From Marinomonas profundimaris (GTDB taxonomy: Bacteria > Pseudomonadota > Gammaproteobacteria > Pseudomonadales > Marinomonadaceae), in NCBI RefSeq assembly GCF_000508165.1, contig NZ_AYOZ01000012.1, positions 62,001-126,000 on the forward strand: a stretch of 64,000 nucleotides of DNA, in the 5' to 3' direction. Of the stretch, positions 1 through 7,567 are shown piece by piece. Numbering within the stretch: the first letter of the stretch is position 1; every line of letters starts with the position of its first letter. The position numbers were made by a program, and so were the translations under genes. Below the pieces are notes generated by a model. It did no database searches and was not told the DNA's origin. It saw only the letters and a program-made list of their open reading frames with translations.

Positions 1-883
1 CCAACAACCAATCACGAAAAATCACGACTTGCTCAAGATCTGCTTTGTCCACAGGGTAGGACAAAAGGTATTCGTGTGGCGTCGATACCGCCTTGCCAAA
101 CGGCGCCACCAGCTCACCTGTGTTTAAACTACGTTCAGCGAGAATCGTTGGCAATATTGCAATGCCCATTCCATGTTTTGCTGCTTCCAGTAGCATATGA
201 AAGTGAGCAAATGAGGCGCCCGCAAAGGAGCCGCTTTCTAACCCTTGAGACACCATCCAATCTGGCCACGCATTCATCCGTGACGATAAATGCAAAAATG
301 GAAACTGAGTAACATCTTCCACTCGCCACTCACCGATCGCGTTATCACCAATACGCGACAACAACTCAGGTGAGCTGACCGCGATAACATGCTCTCGAAT
401 TAATTGATGTGAAATCGCGCGCGGCCAATGATCGCCGCCATAATGCAAAATAATATCGATATTTTCAGGGTCAATTTTTGCGGCGTCGTCCAAGGAACGT
501 ACTTTGATCTGAAACTGAGGATGCTCGAGTTGAAACTCCGCCAGCAGCGGCATCAACCAATATGACGCCAAGGTTGGTAATGCCGAAATGGTCAGTGTGG
601 TTTTTTCGTCTTCACGGTGTAGCATTTTTAGACACGCGTTTTCCATGCCATCCAGCAATGGCACCACTTCTTTGTAATACGCAGCGCCCGTACCAGTTAA
701 AACCAATCGTTTATTGAGACGGATAAAAAGATCACGGGACAAAAACTCTTCGAGGTTACGAATTTGTCGACTGACCGCACTTTGGGTTAGGTGTAACTCT
801 TCCGCAGCCTTAGTGAAGCTTAAGTGCCTAACTGAAGCTTCAAAGCATTTTAACGCAGTGGAAGAAGGGATATAACGGCGCAT
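1..883 (-). CDS. LysR-family transcriptional regulator (GcvA-like), 3' end cut off
   Basis: The reverse strand reads MRRYIPSSTALKCFEAS from 883 and stays open to the window edge, about 294 codons. This is close to the usual 300 residues, so only the last few are missing. The N-terminal winged helix-turn-helix has the LysR signature LTQSAVSRQIRNLEEFL; the rest is a periplasmic-binding-protein-like effector domain. The order of motifs fits the GcvA/AmpR branch. It lies downstream of amaA on the same strand, separated by a strong terminator, so it is probably transcribed on its own. Control of the amaAB genes is possible from position only. LysR identity is certain; the target and ligand are unknown. 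Confidence 0.9.
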   Translation of the reverse strand, partial: MRRYIPSSTALKCFEASVRHLSFTKAAEELHLTQSAVSRQIRNLEEFLSRDLFIRLNKRLVLTGTGAAYYKEVVPLLDGMENACLKMLHREDEKTTLTISALPTLASYWLMPLLAEFQLEHPQFQIKVRSLDDAAKIDPENIDIILHYGGDHWPRAISHQLIREHVIAVSSPELLSRIGDNAIGEWRVEDVTQFPFLHLSSRMNAWPDWMVSQGLESGSFAGASFAHFHMLLEAAKHGMGIAILPTILAERSLNTGELVAPFGKAVSTPHEYLLSYPVDKADLEQVVIFRDWLL

Positions 884-966
884 GGTGACGTTACTCGCTC
901 ACAAAAAAAGAAAGTAAAAACAGGAAGGTAATAACTGTATCCTATATCACGCTTATTCCCAAACAG

Positions 967-1010
967 TTAAATGTAAAAACGCACCACAAAGATGCGTTTT
1001 TAACATTTAA
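967..1010 (-). terminator. Rho-independent terminator after amaA
   Basis: Arms AAAAACGCA (975-983) and TGCGTTTTT (993-1001) are extended outward by TTAAATGT (967-974) and ACATTTAA (1003-1010), with one bulged base. On the minus strand the stem ends in a T run. It sits 21 bases after the amaA stop and separates it from the LysR gene. Confidence 0.8.
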
Positions 1011-1031
1011 ATACACCATCAAAACAACCAA

Positions 1032-2303
1032 TTAGTCCAACGCGTGGGATTGTTGACCAAGATGATAAGTATGCGCACCCACCTCATAAAACATGCGTTT
1101 TAACTCTCTAAAGGGAATGTCTCTTAACAAGGTAGTGGGAATCGACAAACTTTCCCGTTGCCCCGCAAACCATTGCGCCAATTCCGCCCCCACCACTGTT
1201 CCGGGACCAATGCCTCGACCACTGTAACCGGCTACGCTGAACAAGCCATTTTGCAACTGCTGACAATGAGGCAAATGATCCTCACTGTAGGCAATTTTTC
1301 CCGTCCAGCAATAGTCCCATTCTACTTTATTCAAAATCGGAAACAGCGCTTTAACACGCTGACACGCCCAATTCGACAACACACTGCCTTCACCGCCCAT
1401 ACCACCGAAAACCAAACGCCCCTGTTGATCAAGACGAAAAGAGCTCATCACAGTACAGGTGTCCCAAACACCTTCTTTGTTCGGCAGGATGCTCGCCAAT
1501 TGCGCATCCGTCAGTGCCTTACTCGCCAACTGAGAATAAAAAATCGGCACGAATTTTCGTGCCTGCTCTTTTACGCCCTGCTCGCTGTACGCGTTGGTCG
1601 CCAAGATGACTTTCTCCGCGTGCACTTCTCCGCGATCCGTATGAATCGCCCAACCACTTGGTGTCGGTTCGATTTTAATGACGGGAGAATATTCGAACAA
1701 TTTCGCGCCTTCTTTTAACGCCGCGTCCGCAAGGCCTCTGGCGTACGCCAATGGCTGAATCGTTCCCGCCCGCGGATCAAACAAGGCCGCATTAAACTTA
1801 TCAGAACCAATTCGAGATTGCGCTTGCGCCGCATCCAATAACTGAACGGGCGCACCGCGTCGAACCAATTGCTCGTAACGACGTTCTAATTGCGCCAATC
1901 CCGCTTTACCAACACCGGCGTGCAAGGTGCCGTGTCGAGTGGCTTCGCACTGAATACCGTATTCGTCGATCAAACCATACACATAATCAGGCGCCACAGC
2001 CAAGGCGTCATAAAGCCGCTTGCCAGCTTCTGCGCCAATGGTTTTATCCAACTGATCGGGTTCCAACCATAATCCGGCGTTGGCCAGTCCGACATTACGC
2101 CCTGAACCGCCAAAGCCAATTTCATGCGCTTCAACCACCACAACAGACAGACCAAATTTTGCCATGTGCAATGCCGCCGACAACCCTGTAAATCCGCCGC
2201 CAACAATCACCACATCCACATCCAAACGCCCTTCTAATGACGTTAGCACCGGCGCGGCTGGCGCACTGGCTCGCCACAAGGAATCACACAATAATTCAGA
2301 CAT
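1032..2303 (-). CDS. amaA: FAD-dependent amine oxidase, likely L-pipecolate oxidase AmaA
   Basis: This 423-residue DAO-family flavoprotein has the dinucleotide-binding motif VVIVGGGFTG near residues 31-40 and the flavin-contacting GFGGSGRNVG just after. The C-terminal motif AGYSGRGIGPGTVVG is typical of the PuuB/AmaA group. I start it at 2303 because GGAGTGG precedes this ATG at good spacing; an upstream ATG at 2348 has no such site. AmaA oxidises L-pipecolate to piperideine-6-carboxylate in Pseudomonas putida lysine catabolism. The upstream gene encodes an AmaB-type dehydrogenase that uses this product, which is the main reason for choosing AmaA over the related gamma-glutamylputrescine oxidase PuuB. 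The family is certain; the substrate is inferred. Confidence 0.75.
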   Translation of the reverse strand: MSELLCDSLWRASAPAAPVLTSLEGRLDVDVVIVGGGFTGLSAALHMAKFGLSVVVVEAHEIGFGGSGRNVGLANAGLWLEPDQLDKTIGAEAGKRLYDALAVAPDYVYGLIDEYGIQCEATRHGTLHAGVGKAGLAQLERRYEQLVRRGAPVQLLDAAQAQSRIGSDKFNAALFDPRAGTIQPLAYARGLADAALKEGAKLFEYSPVIKIEPTPSGWAIHTDRGEVHAEKVILATNAYSEQGVKEQARKFVPIFYSQLASKALTDAQLASILPNKEGVWDTCTVMSSFRLDQQGRLVFGGMGGEGSVLSNWACQRVKALFPILNKVEWDYCWTGKIAYSEDHLPHCQQLQNGLFSVAGYSGRGIGPGTVVGAELAQWFAGQRESLSIPTTLLRDIPFRELKRMFYEVGAHTYHLGQQSHALD

Positions 2304-2411
2304 AACGACCACTCCAGAAGCGACCACGATCAGGAAACAAAAATCCATAATTAACGCACGACCAGATTTTCATCTCGTCGTGCTAAACGCCTTTATTCGA
2401 GCACTAAACTT

Positions 2412-3956
2412 CTATTCAAATACAATGCCTTGCGCTAACGGCAAATCACCACCGTAATTGACCGTGTTTGTGGTACGACGCATGTAGTTTCTCCACGCAT
2501 CGGAACCCGATTCACGACCACCACCTGTGTCTTTTTCCCCTCCGAACGCGCCACCAATTTCCGCGCCCGATGTACCAATATTAACGTTAGCAATGCCACA
2601 ATCCGAACCCGCTGGAGACATGAACATTTCCGCTTCACGCAAGCTTTCGGTAAAGACCGCTGACGACAATCCTTGAGGCACTTCATTTTGAATGTCGATC
2701 GCTTCGTCAAAAGCGCTGTAGGTCAAAACATACAGAATCGGCGCGAAGGTTTCTTCATGAACAATCGGCGCATCGTGTGCAATACGAACGATCGCGGGCT
2801 TCACATAAAAGCCCCCCGCTGGAACGCCTTCCGTGACACGGTCGCCACCGCAGATGATCTTGCCACCTTGCTGTTTCGCGGTTTCCAATGCCGCTTGCAT
2901 GCGACCAAAACTGCCTTCATCGATTAATGGCCCAACAAGGTTGCCATCCGTTAATGGGTTGCCGATCGACAATGAACCGTACGATTTCGCCAAACGCTCA
3001 ACCAAACCATCCACGATGCTTTCGTGCGTAATAAGTCGACGTAACGTGGTGCAACGCTGGCCCGCCGTTCCTGCCGCCGAAAACACAATGGCACGCAACG
3101 CAAGATCCAAATCCGCCGTGTCCGACACGATCATGGCGTTGTTGCCGCCAAGTTCTAATAAAGAGCGACCCAAACGACCCGCGACCGTTTGTGCCACGGC
3201 GCGACCCATTGCCGTCGAACCTGTCGCCGACACCAACGGGAACGTCGCATTCGCCGCAATGGCTTCGCCCAAATCACGATCGCCAATCATCACAGACACC
3301 GCCGCTTTAGGGATATCAGGCATATCAGCAATGACATTTTGTGCGATTTGATACATGGCCAAGGCACACAATGGGGCTTTTTCAGACGGCTTTAGTAGGA
3401 TTGGATCACCACAAACAAGACCCAACATGGCATTCCACGCCCACACGGCCATCGGGAAGTTAAACGCAGTAATCACCGCAACCGGACCCAGTGGCTGCCA
3501 TTGCTCCATCATTCGATGCCCTGGACGTTCCGACACAATGGACAAACCATGCAACATGCGAGACTGACCAACGGCAAAGTCACACACGTCGATCCATTCT
3601 TGCACTTCGCCTAACGCTTCTGGGGTGATTTTTCCCGCTTCAAGCGAGATCACTTGCGCCAATTCATTTTTATATTTGCGCGCTTCGTCACCAATTCGAC
3701 GTACCAACTCGCCGCGACGTGGCGCCGGAATCGTACGCAATACGTTGAACGCGTCTTTTAATTCTGCTGTTACTTTTTCCAGCTGCGCAGGTGTCGCATT
3801 GTTAAAGGTAGACAGCATCACACCATCAATCGGACTGTGAGCCGAAAAAGGATGCCCTTCACCCAGCACCATGGTATTGCCTGTTAAAAGACTGAAGAAA
3901 GTATCGCCCTGTTTTAGGGAGTTGATGCCCAATGTGTCCAAGCAAGCCAATGACAT
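2412..3956 (-). CDS. amaB: L-aminoadipate-semialdehyde / piperideine-6-carboxylate dehydrogenase (ALDH7, AmaB)
   Basis: This 514-residue aldehyde dehydrogenase belongs to the antiquitin (ALDH7) group. The catalytic cysteine is C302 in GTAGQRCTTLRR, the general base is E268 in LLELGGNNA, and N165 lies in AFNFPMA. ELGGNNA and GTAGQRCTT are characteristic of ALDH7 rather than the betaine or succinate semialdehyde groups. It oxidises aminoadipate semialdehyde, the open form of piperideine-6-carboxylate, to 2-aminoadipate with NAD. The start at 3956 has AAGAGG upstream. It lies 108 bases before amaA on the same strand and is divergent from a LysR gene. Together with the DUF1338 gene at 5100 it outlines a lysine or pipecolate degradation route. 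Confidence 0.85.
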   Translation of the reverse strand: MSLACLDTLGINSLKQGDTFFSLLTGNTMVLGEGHPFSAHSPIDGVMLSTFNNATPAQLEKVTAELKDAFNVLRTIPAPRRGELVRRIGDEARKYKNELAQVISLEAGKITPEALGEVQEWIDVCDFAVGQSRMLHGLSIVSERPGHRMMEQWQPLGPVAVITAFNFPMAVWAWNAMLGLVCGDPILLKPSEKAPLCALAMYQIAQNVIADMPDIPKAAVSVMIGDRDLGEAIAANATFPLVSATGSTAMGRAVAQTVAGRLGRSLLELGGNNAMIVSDTADLDLALRAIVFSAAGTAGQRCTTLRRLITHESIVDGLVERLAKSYGSLSIGNPLTDGNLVGPLIDEGSFGRMQAALETAKQQGGKIICGGDRVTEGVPAGGFYVKPAIVRIAHDAPIVHEETFAPILYVLTYSAFDEAIDIQNEVPQGLSSAVFTESLREAEMFMSPAGSDCGIANVNIGTSGAEIGGAFGGEKDTGGGRESGSDAWRNYMRRTTNTVNYGGDLPLAQGIVFE

Positions 3957-4133
3957 ATGAAACCTCTTAAAATGTGTTTAGAAATAAAACTCAACGTCCT
4001 CCACCATAACCAGCTCACGTTATATTGAGAAATACCATTTTCCTGCCAGTGGTCTAGTTTTTCCCTATGGCTGGATTGCACGTCTATAGGTATATTGAAA
4101 AGACACTTTATTCGACACTTAAAAGAGCACCAC

Positions 4134-4988
4134 ATGGACATTCGATCATTACGTTACTTTATTGCCGTCTACGAAGAGCGCAGCCTAAGCGCCGCCGCCA
4201 AACGCTGCTTTGTTGCTCAGCCTTCGATTTCGACCACGGTGGCGCAACTGGAAGAAGACCTCAGCACCAAGCTGTTTGTGCGCCATTCAAAAGGTGTATC
4301 GCCAACCGACAGCGGCTCGCAGCTTTATCCACACGCGTGCAAGATGGTCAGTGATCTCAGCGCCATGCGCAGTTTGTTTATTGATTCGCCCGCACCATTG
4401 GCTTTGTCGATTTCCTTGACGCCTTTTTTGTCTGGCGCTTTGATCAGCCAAGTAATCAAAACCATGCTGGATGAAGTATCAGGCTTAACGCTCAAGCTGG
4501 TCGATGAATCTGAACGCGCCGATCTGCGCTTTACTTGCAGTCGTTACACAACAGAAGAAGATGTGTTTTATCCGCTCTGGGAAGACGATTACGTGATCGC
4601 GATGCCGTTGGATCATTGGCTGGCGGATTTCCCTTCTATTTCCATCAAGCAAATCGACAAACAGCCTTTTATATCGCGAACACCATGCGACATTTTAGAA
4701 TCGTGGAATTACCTGATGCAAAAGCAAGAGCTCACCACGGACGTTCGGGCGCAAGTCAAAACAGAGGAATACGCGCTGGATTTGGTCGCAGCGGGATTGG
4801 GGATTTCATTGATTCCCGAGCATTCTTCTCGCGGACGCAACGACCTTTGCCTACGACCACTGAACGACGTGAAGTTGAAACGTGTGGTCGGATTGGCGCA
4901 TAAAAAAGAACGCAGCTTTCCAGCGCACTTGATAAACACGATTTTGACGGCCAAACAGCAATTACTTGTTAATAAAAGCCCTGTATAA
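4134..4988 (+). CDS. LysR-family regulator divergent from amaBA
   Basis: This 284-residue regulator starts MDIRSLRYFIAVYEERS. Its helix-turn-helix (about residues 17-36) includes AAKRCFVAQPSIST and is followed by the linker helix QLEEDLSTKLFVR. I use the ATG at 4134 because LysR proteins nearly always begin a few residues before the first helix; an upstream ATG at 4095 would add an atypical basic tail. It is transcribed away from amaB across 177 bases, the usual arrangement for a LysR activator of the divergent operon. The effector domain ends LPEHSSRGR-like and is short but complete. Control of amaBA by a lysine-pathway intermediate is inferred from position. Confidence 0.85.
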   Translation: MDIRSLRYFIAVYEERSLSAAAKRCFVAQPSISTTVAQLEEDLSTKLFVRHSKGVSPTDSGSQLYPHACKMVSDLSAMRSLFIDSPAPLALSISLTPFLSGALISQVIKTMLDEVSGLTLKLVDESERADLRFTCSRYTTEEDVFYPLWEDDYVIAMPLDHWLADFPSISIKQIDKQPFISRTPCDILESWNYLMQKQELTTDVRAQVKTEEYALDLVAAGLGISLIPEHSSRGRNDLCLRPLNDVKLKRVVGLAHKKERSFPAHLINTILTAKQQLLVNKSPV

Positions 4989-5099
4989 AGGTCGCTCATA
5001 ATACTTTTACGCATCATGAAATGCATTTTTACCTTTTGCGTTACGGCTTATCCCTGAACTAAAGTAACTGAACGATTTAACGCCATTGCGAGACACTGT

Positions 5100-5903
5100 A
5101 TGACACCTAATGATTTTTTTAGCGCTTTATGGGACAGCTACACACAAATCACCCCACAAGCTCAGCGTATTCAACAACTTTTCGAAAGCCATGGCGAAAC
5201 CGTATTAAACGATCATGTGGCCTTTCGTACTTTTAATAACTCACCAATATCATTGGAAAAGTTAGAACCTCAACTGGAAGCCATTGGTTACAAGGCATAC
5301 GGCGCGTTTCGCTTTGAGAGCAAGCACCTTAAAGCCCGTTGTTATAAACACGAAACAGACGTAAATTCCCCTAAGGTTTTCCTTTCTGAATTATTAGTAG
5401 AAGAACTGCCTGAGTCGTGCCAAGCCATTATCAATCAGTTTATCGAACAAATTCCGGCCGATGCGGTGCAAAGCCCTGCTATTTTCTGGGCGGGAAAACT
5501 ATGGAAAACACCTACCGAAGCGGATTATCTAGCGCTCGCAGAACACAGTGAATACGCCGCTTGGTTGTCCACTATGGGATTACAAGCGAACCACTTTACT
5601 GTCAGCATTAACCATCTTAAGAAATACCCAACCATCGAAGCCGTTAACCAAATGCTGATCGATGAAGGTTATGCGCTGAACGAAGTTGGCGGCCTAGTAA
5701 AAGGCACGCCGCAATCCTTCCTAGAACAATCTTCGACCATGGCCGATAAAGTGGATTACACCTTTTCCGATGGATCACAAAAAACCATTCCAAGTTGCTT
5801 TTATGAGTTTGCTCGCCGTCACACCATGTTAGACGGCACGCTATTTGACAGCTTTATCGAAGGTAACGCGGATAAAATTTTTGATTCCACCAATACCAAA
5901 TAG
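5100..5903 (+). CDS. DUF1338 protein, short form of 2-oxoadipate dioxygenase/decarboxylase (HglS-like)
   Basis: This 267-residue protein belongs to the DUF1338 family, whose characterised member HglS (YdcJ) of Pseudomonas putida converts 2-oxoadipate to D-2-hydroxyglutarate with Fe(II). The likely metal ligands are visible: H39 in LNDHVAFRTFN, H165 in ANHFTVSINH and E236 in SCFYEFARR. HglS itself is near 460 residues; this is the compact form also seen in many Gammaproteobacteria and in plants. AmaB makes 2-aminoadipate, the transamination precursor of 2-oxoadipate, so the location beside amaAB supports this role. No aminotransferase or 2-hydroxyglutarate dehydrogenase is visible in the window. 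The family assignment is firm; activity is inferred. Confidence 0.8.
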   Translation: MTPNDFFSALWDSYTQITPQAQRIQQLFESHGETVLNDHVAFRTFNNSPISLEKLEPQLEAIGYKAYGAFRFESKHLKARCYKHETDVNSPKVFLSELLVEELPESCQAIINQFIEQIPADAVQSPAIFWAGKLWKTPTEADYLALAEHSEYAAWLSTMGLQANHFTVSINHLKKYPTIEAVNQMLIDEGYALNEVGGLVKGTPQSFLEQSSTMADKVDYTFSDGSQKTIPSCFYEFARRHTMLDGTLFDSFIEGNADKIFDSTNTK

Positions 5904-6017
5904 CACTGCGATTTCCATGAAACGAAGGATTACGGGGGCTAGGCGCTCGTAATTCATTGTTTCTCTATCATTTCCACGCCTCCCCTCATCATATATTTGT
6001 CACCTTTGTCTGAGACT

Positions 6018-6046
6018 ATGTACCGATTCCACTCGGCGTGTATAAT
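6018..6046 (+). promoter_or_regulatory. Probable promoter of the rhodanese-grxC-secB operon
   Basis: A perfect -10 box TATAAT lies at 6041-6046, preceded directly by GTG. The matching -35 position (6018-6023, ATGTAC) is weak. It leaves about 25-30 bases of leader before the rhodanese gene. Confidence 0.5.
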
Positions 6047-6076
6047 GCTGGCAGTTTAAATATGGGCCTTACGATT

Positions 6077-6496
6077 ATGATGAACCAACTTATTGAATTT
6101 TCTATTAACCACTGGGAAATGGTCGCTGTCTTTTTAGCGATTCTTGCTACCTTACTTTTTGTTGAAAGCAAAGGCGGCGCACAAGGACTAACCCCTTCAG
6201 CAGCCACGAGTTTAATGAACAGCGAAGACGCTGTTGTTGTTGATATTCGTCCTGAGAAAGAGTTCAAAACAGGTCACATTACCGGCGCTTTAAATATCCC
6301 TGCGACTAAGATGAAAGAAAATCTTAAACGTCTTGAGAAACACAAAGACGCCCCAATCATCATAGTATGCAAATCTGGTGTAACCTCTGGCGCAAGTGCA
6401 AAAGACTTGAAGAAAGAAGGTTTCGCTAAGGTATACAAACTTCAAGGCGGCATTGCTGAATGGCAATCTTCTAGCTTGCCATTAGTGAAAGGATAA
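6077..6496 (+). CDS. Membrane-anchored rhodanese-like protein (YibN family)
   Basis: The protein has about 139 residues from the paired ATGs at 6077/6080. An N-terminal membrane segment (WEMVAVFLAILATLLFV) is followed by a rhodanese domain with VVDIRPEKEFKTGHI, and the active-site loop is CKSGVTSG. The cysteine of this loop is present, although E. coli YibN lacks it at the equivalent place, so this copy could carry persulfide sulfur. Longer readings from 6038 overlap the promoter. The order yibN-grxC-secB is conserved in Gammaproteobacteria and suggests a link to envelope protein export or redox upkeep. The in vivo role is not established. Confidence 0.85.
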   Translation: MMNQLIEFSINHWEMVAVFLAILATLLFVESKGGAQGLTPSAATSLMNSEDAVVVDIRPEKEFKTGHITGALNIPATKMKENLKRLEKHKDAPIIIVCKSGVTSGASAKDLKKEGFAKVYKLQGGIAEWQSSSLPLVKG

Positions 6497-6507
6497 GAGA
6501 TAAAATC

Positions 6508-6762
6508 ATGGCCACTGTTACTATTTATTCCAGCAACTACTGCCCATTTTGCACACGAGCAAAGCAACTTTTATCGTCTAAAAATGTCGCCTTCAATGAG
6601 ATTTGCGTGGATGGCAACAACAAACTGCGCCAAGAAATGACACAGAAAAGTGGGCGCACGTCGGTTCCTCAAATATGGATCGGCGAACACCACATTGGCG
6701 GCTGCGATGATCTTTTTGATCTTGAACGCCAGAAAAAAGTCGATGATCTACTTGCTCAATAA
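6508..6762 (+). CDS. grxC: Glutaredoxin 3
   Basis: This 84-residue glutaredoxin has the dithiol active site CPFC at residues 12-15 in SSNYCPFCTRAK. The glutathione-binding elements TSVPQIWIG and GGCDDL are both intact, and length and motifs match GrxC exactly. It reduces protein disulfides and glutathione mixed disulfides in the cytoplasm. It begins 11 bases after the rhodanese gene and is followed by secB 64 bases later, so the three are most likely one operon. There is nothing unusual in the sequence, and confidence is high. Confidence 0.95.
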   Translation: MATVTIYSSNYCPFCTRAKQLLSSKNVAFNEICVDGNNKLRQEMTQKSGRTSVPQIWIGEHHIGGCDDLFDLERQKKVDDLLAQ

Positions 6763-6826
6763 TCGTTTACTTGCCTATTTCATTTGGCGATAACGTAATA
6801 TTTAAAATATAAAAAAAGGAACATTT

Positions 6827-7309
6827 ATGTCTGATACAACAGAAGCGAACACAGCTGCAGAAACTCAAGAAGCACCTACACCACAACTGTCTATGCAGCG
6901 TGTTTTCTTGAAAGACATTTCTTTTGAATCACCTCGTTCACCGATGATTTTTCAAGAAGAGTGGAAACCTGAAGTTGGCTTGGAACTGAACACCAAAAGC
7001 CGTCAAGTAGGCGAAAGCGTTTACGAAGTCGTATTGGAAATTACGGTTACCGTAAAAAACAGCGGCGAAGCAGGTTACTTAGTGCAAATTCAACAAGGCG
7101 GTTTATTTGTTGTTTCTGGCCTTGATGATCAACAATTACACCACGCTTTGGGTGCATTCTGCCCAGCAACATTGTTCCCATACGCTCGTGAAAATATCGA
7201 TGCGATTGTTGTAAAAGGCAGCTTCCCTGCCATTATGCTTGCACCAATCAACTTTGATGCGCTTTATCTAGAAAGCCTTCAAAAGCAACAAGCTGAAACC
7301 ACTCAATAG
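6827..7309 (+). CDS. secB: Protein-export chaperone SecB
   Basis: This 160-residue protein has the SecB fold signature: FLKDISFESPRSP at the start, the strand TVTVKNSGEAGYLVQIQQGG, and the C-terminal FPYARENIDAIV followed by FPAIMLAPINFDALY. SecB is a cytoplasmic tetramer that holds precursors unfolded and passes them to SecA. The first 20 residues are acidic and alanine-rich, as is usual. The start has AAAAAAAGGAAC upstream. It is the last gene of the operon and is followed by a strong terminator. Confidence 0.97.
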   Translation: MSDTTEANTAAETQEAPTPQLSMQRVFLKDISFESPRSPMIFQEEWKPEVGLELNTKSRQVGESVYEVVLEITVTVKNSGEAGYLVQIQQGGLFVVSGLDDQQLHHALGAFCPATLFPYARENIDAIVVKGSFPAIMLAPINFDALYLESLQKQQAETTQ

Positions 7310-7324
7310 ATAATATTGACGTGT

Positions 7325-7354
7325 AAAAAAAGGAGGCCACGCGCCTCCTTTTTT
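7325..7354 (+). terminator. Rho-independent terminator after secB
   Basis: Stem AAAAAAGGAGGC (7326-7337) pairs with GCCTCCTTTTTT (7343-7354) around a five-base loop. It lies 16 bases after the secB stop. Confidence 0.9.
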
Positions 7355-7378
7355 AATGCATAATAAAGACAGATTGCC

Positions 7379-7430
7379 TTTTAGTATCACCCGTATTTTT
7401 AGTATCTCCAGTACTTTTAGTTCGCCTATA
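7379..7430. repeat. Three tandem 16-17-base repeats with exact 18-base period
   Basis: Copies start at 7379, 7397 and 7415. The first two are TTTTAGTATC followed by ACCCGTA or TCCAGTA; the third is TTTTAGTTCGCCTATA. They lie in the leader or promoter region of the lipoprotein operon, between the secB terminator and the 40-codon ORF. Confidence 0.6.
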
Positions 7431-7443
7431 TATGGAAACTGTG

Positions 7444-7566
7444 ATGAAAAAGAAAAAGAAACCTTGTCCGAATTGCTTAAAAGCTCGCTGGTTACTCCTC
7501 TACCTTGGCTGCTTTGCCTTGCTCGCCATATTGGTCGCCAATCAGTTTTTGAATAAAGGAATGTAA
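7444..7566 (+). CDS. Small 40-residue membrane peptide with a CxxC motif
   Basis: An ATG at 7444 opens a 40-codon frame beginning MKKKKKPCPNCLKARWLLL. It has a lysine-rich start, a CPNC pair, then one hydrophobic stretch (WLLLYLGCFALLAILVA) and a short tail. Positive residues before one membrane segment predict an inner-membrane peptide with the cysteines in the cytoplasm. The stop at 7564-7566 lies directly before the GTG start of the next lipoprotein gene, which suggests translational coupling. GGAAA lies 7 bases upstream of the ATG. I do not recognise the family. It fits the operon better than the overlapping 66-codon frame at 7356, which has no membrane or lipoprotein logic. Confidence 0.55.
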   Translation: MKKKKKPCPNCLKARWLLLYLGCFALLAILVANQFLNKGM

Positions 7567-7567
7567 T

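Noticed and set aside
1158-1718. A 186-codon plus-strand frame opposite amaA
   Set aside because: It is antisense to a clear flavoprotein gene and has no recognisable domain or ribosome site.
5929-5953. ATTACG/CGTAAT hairpin after the DUF1338 gene
   Set aside because: Arms are only six bases around a 13-base loop and no T run follows, so I do not call it a terminator.
7356-7556. A 66-codon frame between secB and the lipoprotein operon
   Set aside because: It starts inside the secB terminator region and overlaps the more plausible 40-codon membrane peptide in another frame.
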